A program made the translations under genes and the position numbers. The notes beneath the pieces were generated by a model that worked only from the letters and a program-made list of their open reading frames with translations, was not told the origin of the DNA and did not search any database. From contig NMRA01000044.1 in the NCBI GenBank assembly GCA_002633005.1, positions 243,041-307,040 on the forward strand: a DNA stretch of 64,000 bases, given 5' to 3'. The stretch comes from Phoronis australis. Lineage: Eukaryota; Phoronida; Phoronidae. Of this stretch, positions 55,901-63,071 are shown in pieces. The first letter of the stretch is position 1; every line of letters begins with the position of its first letter.

Positions 55901-58900
55901 AAGGGTCTCAGTCCTCTGAATCCACATCTCACGCTTTATAAAAAATCATCTCATTACAGAGGGTGGAGGCTGAAATTTAAAATCATCAATTTCACAGTAA
56001 ACATGTAGATTTAACAGTGGAGCCTCATCATCCCTTCAATACAGTGTGAAAAGTTAACATCAGTGTGATCAGGAGACAATGATGACAATAACAGCACACG
56101 AGTTATCATTTGGTCATCTTATTCAGACATTCACCATTCTACTAATTTGAGGGGAACTTCACTTCATTTACAGTAATCCTGATTTCTGAAACACATACAT
56201 GTATGATTATTCACACCAAATGCATAATGTTTTCGCGATGCCATCTGGCGATAACTTCGATGACCTGAGCACCAACAAGCTACAACGAACTACCTAGTCG
56301 GTTAACAACTGACAACATCTGAAAGTTTTAAATTAACTTTGCAGCTTACATCAACGCTTTTCCTTTATCAAAACAGCGAACAATTAAATTGTATTGTTAA
56401 GCAATCTCTTCCGTAATAAATCCCACGACAGCATTATTGCCATACCACACCTGGTAGCGGCCACCACCTCACTCCACTAAAAGGAAGACATGGCCAATTT
56501 TGTTAAGTTCTAATTTCGACAAGCATACATGCTTGTATATTGACGAAAACAGAATGTCTTCCACTGAGGACTCATTACAAAGTAAAACAAAAAACAGCTC
56601 ATTCCCATTAGCAAAACCACAAGCAGAAATATCAATTACAGTCATGTAACATTAGGTGCCGCAGATAAATAAAAAACACACATGGAGAAAATAAGTTTTG
56701 TCAATTTCAAGAAAACGCTAATGTATGCGGCCTCCGGCGGTGTGGCGACATCATTTACGTATAACTGCTGGTAGATTCTTGCCGCTTAGCAAGCTACTGT
56801 TAACCCTTATGGACATTATGAAATATCAATATGTAATTGTAAAAATAGCTGGACCTTGAAAAGTATTCATTAGCTCTGTCAATCAGGTATACCAATGGAG
56901 TTTCTCAGTCGATATATTTAGAAAAATCAAGTTGATGACGTTTCACTCAAGGACTACCAGACTTTCCATCAGGAGTTGTTACACAGATGAAGTACTGTCT
57001 CTGTCTGAAGAGAAATATTTCTTGTGTCAAATCTTGTAGGAGTGAGATCAGCACTACTTCACACCTGATGCAATTCTCGCCTTCTGCACGAGTATGTTTC
57101 GCACTGATCACTCTCCCATGCCGGGAGCTACGAAATAGCGTCACACCTCCAGATATGGCAGACAGGTCAGCAGCCTCACTTTCGCTCCTATGGAGATTCA
57201 AATGTTACCATCTGCCGTCTGAGAATTTATTATTTCATATCATATTTTAAGTCATGTTACTGCTGCAATACTGGTTCCAGGAAGTGGAATAAGCTGGATA
57301 AATATTTATGGATGCGGGATGTTAATTTCATCTCTCCCGACAATAAATTCCATGATCAGCTGACACCACTGTAAAAATGTGCCTGTCGGGTGCACAGCGC
57401 CACCGTTGTATAATCGCTATAATTTTACCTCACAGCCGAGAAGAGCGGTACTCGGTGGGAGTGCAGAATACAGGAATTAATACTCAAAATTATGTTCATC
57501 TGGGACTTTATTTAAGATCTAAAAAATAAATTATTTCACCCTCATTGATCACAAAAGCATTCTCCTTAACAAAAATATTCTTTACTATTACCGTAAAATC
57601 TAATCAATTTTAGACGAAACATTAATAGCCAAAATTGGTCCGTTTTCAATTTTCAAGGTGGTATGTTATATATCTGCCAGTCAAAATGAACACATTTTGT
57701 GACTTTGTAATTTGCAAGATGGTCATAATTTCTCAAAATACAATTTCTCAAAATATTCCGTCAGGTGTTGGGGACTTCCACAACTTGAACGTGGAAAGGC
57801 ATTAATTTGGAGCCGCGTATATTTATGCAAATAATAGGAAATAACTTTTCACTTGTCCTCCATATTGCGTCCTAAATGCGAAAGATTTTACTGTACACTT
57901 CTTTTCCCCAAAGCTTGGAATTCTACGTTAGCACAAGCAAAGTGCAAATCTATTTCGTTTTTTTGTGAAATGCCTTAAAGACAACTATGCTAATGCATCG
58001 CAGGAACAAAACAACAATGCTATTTGAAAATCATGTACCCTAAACAAAGTGCAGTTGTATTCACTGACAACTTGTAAATGTGAAAAGAAAAAAAATCTGC
58101 AAATAGGTGACCTTTGCACTAATGACGTACGTTGGGGGCTCACATAGCCCACATCATGCAGTGTTGTTCCCCAACATCATGACATGATACTTACTGGACA
58201 TGGCCGAGTGATTTACGGAGGATCATTTGCGACACAAATATCGAAACACGTTTCGCACTTTTCAACCTATTTCATGCACACATCGTTGTGGTGTTTCTAA
58301 CTAATTTGACCAAGCATTTCAAGCAAGGAACTAGAATGCAAATTCCACTTTAAACTTCTTGCTTCATCTTCGAAATTTAAAAGCTAAAAGTCAGAATATG
58401 CTTCTAATAAAAAATTCAATTCTTACCAAGTGGCTGGCTTCACTAAATTGTATAAGCTGGGACTTGTGACCAGTTGTACGTTTTAATGCAAGTCTCTGTA
58501 TAGATTCTCCATATAAAAAGTTGTAATGTTACGACATATTCATGAATCAGGTAAACGTCTGGCAAGGAAATGATGGGTTTTATACTGCACTAGAGAAAAA
58601 CTATGAAACCTATAAGGATTTAGCGGGCGCTTAGCGATATGGACAGAAATGAGGATGATTTCCATCTTGTCTTCGTCGAGTAAACAACATGTTGTTTCCA
58701 TCCCGCATGATGCAAAAATTTAACCCACTGAGGGAGGTGTCAACCACAAGACTTTGAAATAATCTGAGGTAATTTTGCTTAATTTCTTATGAAAGGTTCA
58801 AAAAAACCATACACTACCACAAATAGTCAGATTTCAAAACCTAGTTTAACGATCTAGGGAGAATGGTAATCATATGGAATTTAGTATAAGTGAGCAATAG

Positions 58901-60201
58901 CCAATCAAAACCTAACAAACTACGTAACCTTGTTTCATAAATTTCTCATGACTAACTCATCATTTCCGCAAGCGGCTCATCGAAACGGAACTGGATCATT
59001 TGCATGGAAAAAGATTGACAGCAAAACACATTCGCTACATTACTTCGTTGATCCAGAGATTTTCTGTGCAAACAACTGGTGTTGTTTTTCTAAACATAGC
59101 ACATACTTGTCAATTTGCAACAAGCACACAAATTTATCAAACAGATTTGCCGTGGGTGGGAAGCAAATGAATTATGGAACCGAAGTTGAATGCAACCACA
59201 AGACAACTTTTTACAAGTGTGAATGTAAGAAAACGAGAATGAAGCCATACCTGTTGTTAAACACAATTAACAGACCCATAATCTGAACTGGTTATATTTA
59301 ACATCAAGCTATCATTTAGCTTTCTATATTTATTGGAATAACAAAGAGGTAATGATATTGCAAATGGTAACAAGGAAAATACCATTAAATCATAAAACAC
59401 AACTCGGAGTTTTTCACAAAAAAAATAAAAGTTCACGTCTCGTCTGGTCTGCACCAATAAGGTACAACCTACTAGTTAAAAGTTAATTCAATTCAAATCA
59501 TTTGAATGTTGCAACAACACCAGGGTCACTGAGTAAACCCCAGTCAAAACAGAAGTCACGTCCTTCTAAGAATTGTTTAAACAACACATGCAATATAAGA
59601 AAAGCTTGAGAAGTTAACAAGTTTCCAACTAGGCTTTTGACAGTTAAGCCTCCGGGAAGAGTTATGTTAGTTATGGCCAATTATTTATTGTTAAACGCGG
59701 GCACATTGGCAGTTGTGGCGACTCCCCAATAATCTGCCGACAGGGCGTCCAGTATAATCCCCAGCCTAAGTGAGTGGCATTCTTCGCGTTAAACAGACCT
59801 AAAAGACTTAATATCTAAAATACACTTGGAAAGAGATCGCTGCTATTATACGTCTAGTACTTAATGTAACTTGTACTAACAAAGCCGTCAACAATCACGA
59901 AGCTTTTACCATACAACTCGATGTTTGCTTTCATAACATTTTGTGCATGGCTCACTTCAAATCGACTTCTCGGGCTTATCAGATTTCGATCCCCTCTCCA
60001 TGCAGATGAAACTGAAAAACACCTACCGTAGGAAGGATTGTCAGGGACTATGTGTGATAAACCAATGGCACGGCTTAAAAAATATTCTCTCGTCGACGTG
60101 CAGTCCGAAAACCTTGAGTTGGGACTAACAACAGGTGCCAGAGAACACACGATGACAAAAAACGCCGAATACATAGTCCTGAATCCAAAGAAACGCATCA
60201 T
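4733..60201 (-). CDS. GPC3/5: Glypican, GPC3/GPC5 (Dally) class; whole gene, 8 coding exons, 619 aa
   Basis: This is a GPI-anchored heparan-sulfate proteoglycan of the outer cell surface. Family members bind Hedgehog, Wnt, BMP and FGF ligands and tune their gradients. The join is 60201-60027, 43949-43773, 26388-25685, 22732-22479, 15447-15324, 10105-9904, 8750-8700 and 4905-4733. It totals 1860 nt, and every junction keeps the frame with GT-AG borders. The protein has a signal peptide (about residues 1-25), 14 cysteines at 34, 65, 77, 78, 203, 260, 270, 273, 282, 286, 293, 357, 415 and 429, N-glycosylation sequons at 129 and 249, Ser-Gly sites at 529, 531 and 533, and a hydrophobic tail at about 604-617. 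Fourteen cysteines is the count conserved in glypicans. The motifs NVMRGCLA and CWNGE, and the VPDNP stretch in exon 1, favour the GPC3/5 class over GPC1/2/4/6. The family is certain; the exact orthologue is inferred. Confidence 0.95.
4906..8699 (-). other. Glypican intron 7
   Basis: A 3.8-kb intron running from donor gtaagt to acceptor tttcag. It is AT-rich and holds one clear insertion, the 177-bp C-rich element at 5028-5204, which lies 123 bp from the acceptor. Nothing else of note was seen; open frames are short and unrelated to known proteins. Confidence 0.8.
5028..5204. mobile_element. 177-bp MITE-like element with CAGTGG ends
   Basis: The left end begins CAGTGGCAGACTGAG and the right end, read inversely, begins CAGGGGCGGATCCAGG, imperfect terminal inverted repeats of a type common in marine invertebrate genomes and hAT-like in style. 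The middle has two poly-C runs broken by an unresolved base (n at 5165). The flanking 8-mers do not match well, so the target duplication is lost or the limits are slightly off. A related end occurs at 63954-63981. Confidence 0.6.
8700..8750 (-). CDS. GPC3/5: Glypican exon 7: 51-nt Ser/Thr-rich stalk exon
   Basis: This short exon is phase 1 at both ends. With the split codons it encodes Thr546 and residues 547-562 (SSSQPPSVSTTSNELD), a Ser/Thr/Pro stretch suited to O-glycosylation. The acceptor is ttttttcaag|CGTCC, a weaker AAG form after a good pyrimidine run; the donor is GGATC|gtaagt, a strong consensus. It joins exons 6 and 8 without a stop. Skipping it also keeps the frame (the junction codon becomes AAA), so an isoform 17 residues shorter is possible. 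I am less sure of it than of the other exons, since it has no family motif. Confidence 0.78.
8751..9903 (-). other. Glypican intron 6
   Basis: A 1.15-kb intron from gtaagt to ttcaag. No repeat or coding segment was recognised. Confidence 0.8.
9904..10105 (-). CDS. GPC3/5: Glypican exon 6: acidic run and heparan-sulfate attachment sites
   Basis: It is 202 nt, enters at phase 0 and leaves at phase 1, and encodes residues 479-545. It opens with RLERSAP, the only R-x-x-R in the protein. Near its end DDEDYMDGSGSGSGQMG puts three serines (529, 531, 533), each followed by Gly, directly after an acidic cluster. This is the recognised context for glycosaminoglycan attachment, and acidic residues next to Ser-Gly repeats favour heparan sulfate in known proteoglycans. 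The acceptor is ctttccag|CGCCT and the donor is AGGAAAA|gtaagt. An open frame continues a few codons past the donor, but the perfect donor and the fit with later exons argue for splicing here. Confidence 0.94.
10106..15323 (-). other. Glypican intron 5
   Basis: A 5.2-kb intron from gtaggt to ttccag. It contains a 165-bp inverted-repeat element at 12848-13012 next to a somewhat CpG-richer stretch (12715-13080). The 132-codon minus-strand open frame at 12585-12983 overlaps this element and I do not regard it as a gene. Confidence 0.75.
12848..13012. mobile_element. 165-bp element with 14-bp perfect inverted ends
   Basis: CCGAATGAGCCACC at 12848-12861 is exactly inverted at 12999-13012. Inside, CGTATCAT and TGTATCATG lie near the two ends. 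This looks like a small non-autonomous transposon; no clear target duplication was found. Confidence 0.45.
15324..15447 (-). CDS. GPC3/5: Glypican exon 5: start of the stalk
   Basis: It is 124 nt, enters at phase 2 and leaves at phase 0. The split codon with exon 4 gives Ala437, then residues 438-478 read YTKPVTPVNLNEQLVNNPEV followed by a lysine-rich helix ending LTQKLEENTK. The YTKPV and NNPEVK stretches match the segment that follows CWNGE in GPC5-type proteins. It has no cysteine, as expected past the core. The acceptor is tttttcag|CTACA and the donor is ACCAAG|gtaggt. The exon is GC-richer than the intron on both sides. Confidence 0.93.
15448..22478 (-). other. Glypican intron 4
   Basis: A 7.0-kb intron from gtgagt to tttcag. 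One MITE copy lies at 15567-15878, only 120 bp from the donor. The 102-codon minus-strand frame at 18519-18827 and the frames near 19000 are not recognised and have no splice context. Confidence 0.75.
15567..15878. mobile_element. MITE family A, copy 1
   Basis: The left end TTTAGTTGGCTAAAA and the right end GCAGCTTAACAGGATGAAAT are degraded inverted copies of the family end TTTCACCCTGTTTAGC. Internal sequence (attTCTGTTACCAACAAGAA and GGCTGGCCAAACATAAAATT) matches copy 2 at 26629-26903. Confidence 0.6.
22479..22732 (-). CDS. GPC3/5: Glypican exon 4: end of the cysteine-rich core
   Basis: It is 254 nt, enters at phase 0 and leaves at phase 2, and encodes residues 353-436. It begins VIHKCGHPK with Cys357, then a 30-residue linker rich in His, Ser and Thr. 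This linker is where vertebrate GPC3 has its convertase site, but no R-x-x-R is present here. The helical part FEVFTKNVMSSKRFFHNLADLVC gives Cys415, and IHCWNGE gives Cys429, the last of the 14 cysteines. The CWNG motif closes the core in all glypicans. The acceptor is cattttag|GTAAT and the donor is GGCAGC|gtgagt. The exon was too broken up by reading frame to show as a long ORF; I found it by translating both sides of the splice signals. Confidence 0.94.
22733..25684 (-). other. Glypican intron 3
   Basis: A 3.0-kb AT-rich intron from gtgtgt to ttttag. A short direct repeat built on TTATGGTTAAGTAC occurs near 24235-24270. Nothing else was recognised. Confidence 0.8.
25685..26388 (-). CDS. 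GPC3/5: Glypican exon 3: central cysteine-rich core
   Basis: At 704 nt this is the largest exon. It encodes residues 119-352 and enters at phase 1, leaving at phase 0. It starts YFHDLIRFAENRT, with a sequon at Asn129, and continues through FFDSLFPAIFHKIMN, typical of the glypican core. TEVVNTT holds the second sequon (Asn249), a position also glycosylated in relatives. Seven cysteines follow at 203, 260, 270, 273, 282, 286 and 293, the last five in MQYCSHCAGH, FKPCTNFCLN and VMRGCLA, the family signature. The acceptor is catttcag|AATAC and the donor is TCACAG|gtgtgt. A signature reading CLNVMRGCLA is closest to GPC5-type proteins. The internal ATG at codon 139 is not the start, because the frame continues upstream to the acceptor. 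Confidence 0.96.
26629..26903. mobile_element. MITE family A, copy 2
   Basis: It starts ATTTCACCCCGTTTAGCTGG and ends with an inverted version reading CTAGTTAAACAGAGCAAAAT. The inside includes CATAACCAACAAGAA and GGTTGGCCAACCCTAAAATT, shared with copy 1. Confidence 0.65.
28929..29435. mobile_element. 507-bp Harbinger-like non-autonomous element
   Basis: The ends are AGGGCCTTTCATACTAAC and, inverted, AGGCCCTTTCATATTGAC. A TTA lies directly outside both ends (28926-28928 and 29436-29438), the 3-bp target duplication typical of PIF/Harbinger transposons. Inside, TATGAACGCTTAACTCC occurs twice as a direct repeat. It carries no transposase frame. A related fragment with GCGATAACTTCGATGAC occurs near 56246. 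Confidence 0.65.
32012..32095. repeat. Fragment of the CCGTAAAC transposon family
   Basis: TACCGTAAACTCACGGGTTA followed by GGGCGCTTAAATTGGG resembles one end of the elements at 49629-49735 and 52417-54231, including the TTAA-GCGCCCA type of internal repeat. The second end is missing or diverged. Confidence 0.45.
33935..34370. mobile_element. MITE family B, copy 1
   Basis: It shares GATACGGAGCAAGT, AACACAACTGGGGCA, TGATCCAGTTTGTGAT and GCAAGTCACACC in the same order with 38886-39274. Its ends (TTTACACAAGAGACAGCTGA and the inverted right end) are imperfect inverted repeats. It carries an extra segment near 34180-34240 relative to copy 2. No coding capacity. Confidence 0.6.
36609..36677. repeat. 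Three tandem copies of a 23-bp repeat
   Basis: TTCACATGCCATCAAATCTG begins each of three head-to-tail units at 36609, 36632 and 36655, differing at the last three bases and at one internal position in the third. Confidence 0.85.
36962..37732. repeat. 46-bp minisatellite, about 16.7 copies
   Basis: The unit starts ACTATCACTTTAGTAGACCA and ends TTGGATATGGTAA. Copies start every 46 bp from 36962 to 37698 with no insertion or deletion in 16 periods. Variants are single-base changes: CTTTAG or CTTAAG, GTAGACC or GTGGACC, AGTATAA or AGTTTAA. Units with GTGG contain the palindrome TTAGTGG-A-CCACTAA. It lies within intron 2 and is non-coding. Confidence 0.95.
38886..39274. mobile_element. MITE family B, copy 2
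   Basis: About 389 bp with ends GCCACATTTACATGGGAGAC and, inverted, GCTGTTTTTACACGGCAC, both followed by a form of GACAACTGTCAC. It is collinear with the copy at 33935-34370. The open frame 38956-39186 lies wholly inside it and is not a gene. Confidence 0.6.
43773..43949 (-). CDS. GPC3/5: Glypican exon 2: CC-pair helix segment
   Basis: It is 177 nt, phase 1 at both ends, and encodes residues 60-117. The sequence SNMQICYNGATQPSKTSCC gives Cys65 and the adjacent Cys77-Cys78 pair, and is followed by THQMEKRYM, the position of the CC...MEEK motif in other glypicans. The rest, up to HTKQYK, forms amphipathic helix. The acceptor is ggttgcag|ACTCC and the donor is ATAAAG|gtaagg; the split codon with exon 3 is GAA (Glu118). 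Because both ends are phase 1, skipping would keep the frame but remove three core cysteines. The acceptor lies in a short tandem duplication, described as its own feature. Confidence 0.92.
43934..44065 (-). repeat. Duplicated 3' splice-site region of exon 2
   Basis: Reading the minus strand, three copies of TTGTGAYTGGTTGCA occur, ending at about 44033, 44007 and 43950. The first and last end in an intact CAG acceptor; the middle one reads GCAAT and has lost the AG. CTCAAYGTAATRCC precedes both the first and last copies. The last copy is the acceptor that fits the protein. Using the first would add 83 nt and shift the frame to a stop. Confidence 0.85.
44385..44825. mobile_element. 441-bp DNA transposon remnant with 6-bp target duplication
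   Basis: It begins CAAGGCTTGGAAT and ends with the inverse, ATTCCAAGCCTTG. TTTGGG flanks both sides (44379-44384 and 44826-44831). Subterminal sequence repeats CGCGGAAA motifs in both orientations. Its GC and CpG content exceed the intron average. It encodes no transposase; the open frames of 78 to 124 codons that cross it are by-products. Confidence 0.7.
48494..48740. repeat. 20-bp minisatellite, about 12 copies
   Basis: The unit is GTATTTACCCACAATGCTGC, with variants ending ACCGT or CTCT. Copies run every 20 bp except for one 7-bp insertion (ATAGTGC) at 48614-48620. Since 20 is not a multiple of three, all frames read the same 20-residue cycle, which explains the overlapping open frames here. 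Confidence 0.9.
49165..49356. mobile_element. 192-bp MITE with long inverted ends
   Basis: CCTTATGCACGCAGTC at the left and, inverted, CCTTATTCACGCAGTC at the right start arms of about 50 bp that continue through ATTTTAAAA, GAGCCTCTTTTTAGG and AACAATGCATTT with few mismatches. The loop is about 80 bp. No coding capacity. Confidence 0.7.
49629..49735. mobile_element. 107-bp miniature of the CCGTAA family, TA-flanked
   Basis: Counting the flanking TA on both sides, the element has perfect 24-bp inverted ends starting CCGTAATCGTTCGGG and running to GCCC. The middle carries the internal motifs GTTAACCGCCC and ATTTTTTGGATTCG found in the long form at 52417-54231. The TA duplication is of the Tc1/mariner type. 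Confidence 0.75.
51284..51345. repeat. Perfect 31-bp tandem duplication
   Basis: Two identical units, each starting with seven T followed by ACCGTGATGAGC and ending GGATGCA, at 51284-51314 and 51315-51345. Identity suggests a recent event. Confidence 0.9.
51715..52069. mobile_element. MITE family A, copy 3, with a nested C-rich repeat
   Basis: The ends are GTATTTCACCATGTTTAG and, inverted, GGCATTTCACCCTGTTTAGC; the latter is the best-preserved end of the family. The middle (about 51838-51960) holds two head-to-tail units of a GGGCT...AGCCCCC...CAGTGCT.TGCCGC repeat that is absent from copies 1 and 2 and was probably inserted. Confidence 0.6.
52417..54231. mobile_element. 1815-bp TA-flanked transposon with CpG-rich interior
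   Basis: Perfect 24-bp inverted ends start CCGTAAACGTTCGGG; TA flanks both sides (52415-52416 and 54232-54233). Next to each end are tandem units of the form GGTTAACCGCCCA or GGTTAAGCGCCCA separated by AT-rich spacers, in the same orientation at both ends. About 1.4 kb of unrelated CpG-rich sequence (52640-54050) lies between. Open frames there are under 85 codons and match no transposase, so it is non-autonomous. Two elements sharing an end is a possible alternative reading. Confidence 0.6.
56230..56360. repeat. Fragment related to the Harbinger-like element
   Basis: GGCGATAACTTCGATGAC and later TTAACTTTGCAGCTTACATC parallel the inside of the element at 28929-29435 in the same order. The ends are not preserved. 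Confidence 0.4.
60027..60201 (-). CDS. GPC3/5: Glypican exon 1: signal peptide and first core cysteine
   Basis: It encodes residues 1-58 plus the first base of codon 59. Two adjacent ATGs start the frame (MMRFFGF); I chose the first because it has A at -3 and an in-frame TAA lies three codons upstream. Residues 2-8 form a short basic start and about 10-25 (MYSAFFVIVCSLAPVV) the hydrophobic core of a signal peptide. Cys34 in SDCTSTREYF is the first core cysteine. The ending GLSHIVPDNPSY resembles the region that closes exon 1 in vertebrate GPC3 and GPC5. The donor is TACG|gtaggt, phase 1, so the split codon becomes GAC (Asp59) with exon 2. An unspliced 5' leader is assumed; a further non-coding exon upstream cannot be excluded. 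Confidence 0.9.
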
Positions 60202-60620
60202 ATTAAGGATTTATAACTTCCAGTGATATAACAAGTAATCGTCTACTCCGTGATCACGTTTTTCAACTTTTGGCAGCCAACTGTCATTAAAAATCCGAAG
60301 TTTCAGAGAGCACCAACACTAACCCAACACCGCACACCACGACTAACACAACAAATGATACTCAAATGCTTTCTCATAGTCAACTTTGATTGGTTAAAGA
60401 TCTAATGACGTCATTCCGCGCTGATAGACAACAGAAGCAACAGCCAGAGCGTGTATCATTTTTTAAAATGTAAAACATTATTGTAACTAGCCAACGCAAC
60501 ACTGTTTTAAGAAACAAACCGTTTGACCGTGGTTTTTGTTCAGCACAACGCGAGAAAGCGTTTTAAAAAATGAGGGGTCAGTAAAATTCGGTGACAGGGG
60601 TGGGAGAGGTGGGCGGGTAA
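60202..60620 (-). promoter_or_regulatory. Candidate promoter and 5' UTR of the glypican gene
   Basis: Reading the minus strand upstream of the ATG there is an inverted CCAAT box at 60389-60393 and a palindromic CRE, TGACGTCA, at 60406-60413, about 205 bp before the ATG. A GC box, GGGCGG, lies on the plus strand at 60611-60616. No convincing TATA box is seen. The spacing suits a TATA-less promoter with initiation near 60.3 kb, but the start site itself is not visible. These are consensus matches only. Confidence 0.4.
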
Positions 60621-62125
60621 TATGTTATTTCACTAAAATTCATTTAAAACTAATTAAGTTATGAGGACGATGAGGTGAGAAGCGGACTGGACTGGTGAAG
60701 GTAAAATTACTTTTCGACCGGGGATATTGGAAGAATCAGGCAACCACTTCCTCCAGTTCTATGCAACCACACACGTCACTTGGCGGAGTCAATAAGATTT
60801 CCCGGTCTATTACAAACATCTATTCTCTGGCAGTACAACCCCGGCCGGATACAGGTTGGCCAAAACCCGAGGCAAAACAGTTGCTCTTACCACAAGACAC
60901 GGAAGACGCCTAGTGCGTGTCTGCTTTTTACCATTTCGGAATGGAAATGTTGCAGCTAATTTATCAGTTTCTCTACAATACATTGCTGCATGACCTTGCA
61001 TTTGTAATACTATATTTAGTGCTAATAGTTACTTTTAACAGCAAAGGCTAATGGCGAACACGTCGCAATTCAAACCACCATCAGCGATAACAAATGAACT
61101 ATCATTTTATTCACCCTGTAATAAAATTACACATTTCTAATTCTAACAATGTTGTCATTCTTAAGATGCTAGTCTTATAGGCTAGCTGTCTTATAGGCTA
61201 GCTGTCTTATTTTCGTAAAAAAACACGGTCTCCAAGTGCTGTTCCATTTTTAACCGGATCCGTCTTTCACACTCTTCTCTGGCCATATTTTTAAAGAATT
61301 CCTTTATTTATGTTGTTCCAGGGCCAAAAACTTCTTCTACGTTTTGTTTGCCCAGTCAAAATCTGCTTTTCTCCGATAATTTGTCTATGGTGTCTATTCG
61401 ATCTTGAAACAATCTGAAGTTTGGGTGCCGCCCACGGAGCCAGATACTGAGATCATGTGCAACATGCCAGCGCCATGGCGGGATCGTGCCTCACTTGATC
61501 AGTACTTGACTCATAAGACGCCATAAAACACTCGGGTGAATCTCAACGGAAGAAACTGTGGTCAGCTGCGTCAGCTATGGGTAATTAGCGATCCACTTGA
61601 AAGATTGTCCTGGGTAATTTTCGAAATGAGGTGTGAAGAGGGAGCATCGCGTCACGCGGTTCACGCATGTAAAATTATTTCAAGATTCATGACCCCATTT
61701 TATCAGTTTTCTTTCCTCTCGGCAGGTTAATTTCAATTCTCAATCTCGGGATCCACGGATTGATGTATGTCTGCCCCCTGTGGTCCGGCAGCCCCCTTCC
61801 CCAATTTTGACTAATCACAGTTAACAAATACTGGCTTAGCCAACTTGAAAGATACACATGTACGGTGACCCCTTGACGGCTTGACGCTAGTTTCACATTC
61901 ACGCAAAGTAACTGAAAATGTCGTTTCACCGGTCACGGAAACATGCAACCCTTTGATTTTCATTCCATTATTCTCTATTTTGTATTTTACACTTTTATGC
62001 GATGTCTATTTTTCATGTGTATACACATTACATTCACGCGAAATGTGACTTAGCAAATTCAATTCAAAATGCAGTTTTCCAAAGACTGAATTGATTGATT
62101 GATGCTTGTCACTCAGTCTCAATCC

Positions 62126-62189
62126 TTCGCTGGTTCCCTGCGTGCCTAGCCGGCTACCGACCACCTAGCGGCACGCAGGGAACCAGCGA
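62126..62189. mobile_element. 64-bp foldback insertion flanked by a 10-bp direct repeat
   Basis: TCGCTGGTTCCCTGCGTGCC at 62127-62146 is exactly inverted at 62170-62189, with a 23-nt loop that contains the palindrome TAGCCGGCTA. GTCTCAATCC is found directly on both sides (62116-62125 and 62190-62199), as expected of a target duplication. The hairpin is GC-rich in an AT-rich setting. Confidence 0.7.
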
Positions 62190-63071
62190 GTCTCAATCCC
62201 CGACAACACGAAATTGAAGTGATTATGCCTGACCTCTATTGAGTACAAAAATAAACAACTGCGTCAAACAAATTACACCCATATCAGAAAACGTTACTGG
62301 TTTCGCATTGTTGCCTCAGAGGTAGGCTTTGGAAAATTAACTACCATGGACAACAAAATGCAAGTTATAAACTACTCAACATTACGGTATTTGTATAGCT
62401 TTGAAACACGAATTTTCTTACTTAATGCTTCGACTTGCAGGTGAGTGCCTCGTTCCATCTTTGTGCAAGTTCTGGCAAAACGCAATGTGATACTTTGTGA
62501 CAAAAAGAACATCGCAGAAGTGAACAACGCAAGTCTTTGAGACTTGTGCAAAAAAAGTCAAACACTAGCTTCTTGTTCGTTATTTAAGAGTTATTTCACC
62601 AACAGTCTGTGTGGGTATGCATTCCCTATACATTAGGGCTAGGCCAGCATACCCGCCAGAACCTGGTTATTGCATTTTAAACTGTTTTGTGAAGACCGGT
62701 AAAATAGTGTTTAAAAAAATACCGGTATAACACTAAATTTAAGTTTTGCTCTCAGAGCAAAACTAAAGTTTTCCAAAATTAAGCTCTGCTAAGGATCTGT
62801 ATATCTTCATATTACAGGCAGTGAAGTTTGAACTTAGTACAGTGAGTGGAACATTATTGGGGTAATGTCACTAACCCACTGTTGTTTGATAGCTAATCCG
62901 GTAGGGATACTGTCCTCCGATGAATATGTCAGGAAAGAGTATCTCTTTAGATGTACGTCCAATTAAAATTCTATGAAAAATATATTCTTTGGTGTAAGAG
63001 GTGTTTCTGGACTTCCCTATTAGGAGAGGGGCATGTGACATATATTTAAACATATTTCATCATCTTATAGC

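Larger units (their letters stand above)
43950..60026 (-). other. Glypican intron 1
   Basis: A 16.1-kb intron from gtaggt to ttgcag. It contains the duplicated splice-site region (43950-44065), a 441-bp element (44385-44825), a 20-bp minisatellite (48494-48740), a 192-bp MITE (49165-49356), two members of the CCGTAA family (49629-49735 and 52417-54231), a MITE (51715-52069) and a Harbinger-like fragment near 56230-56360. 44832-48480, 50000-51280 and 54300-56230 show nothing recognisable. A region open on both strands at 56947-57250 is unexplained. Confidence 0.75.

Noticed and set aside
4733-60201. Assignment to the GPC1/2/4/6 (Dally-like) class
   Set aside because: The exon 1 ending, the CLNVMRGCLA signature and the YTKPV...NNPEVK stalk start all fit the GPC3/5 class better.
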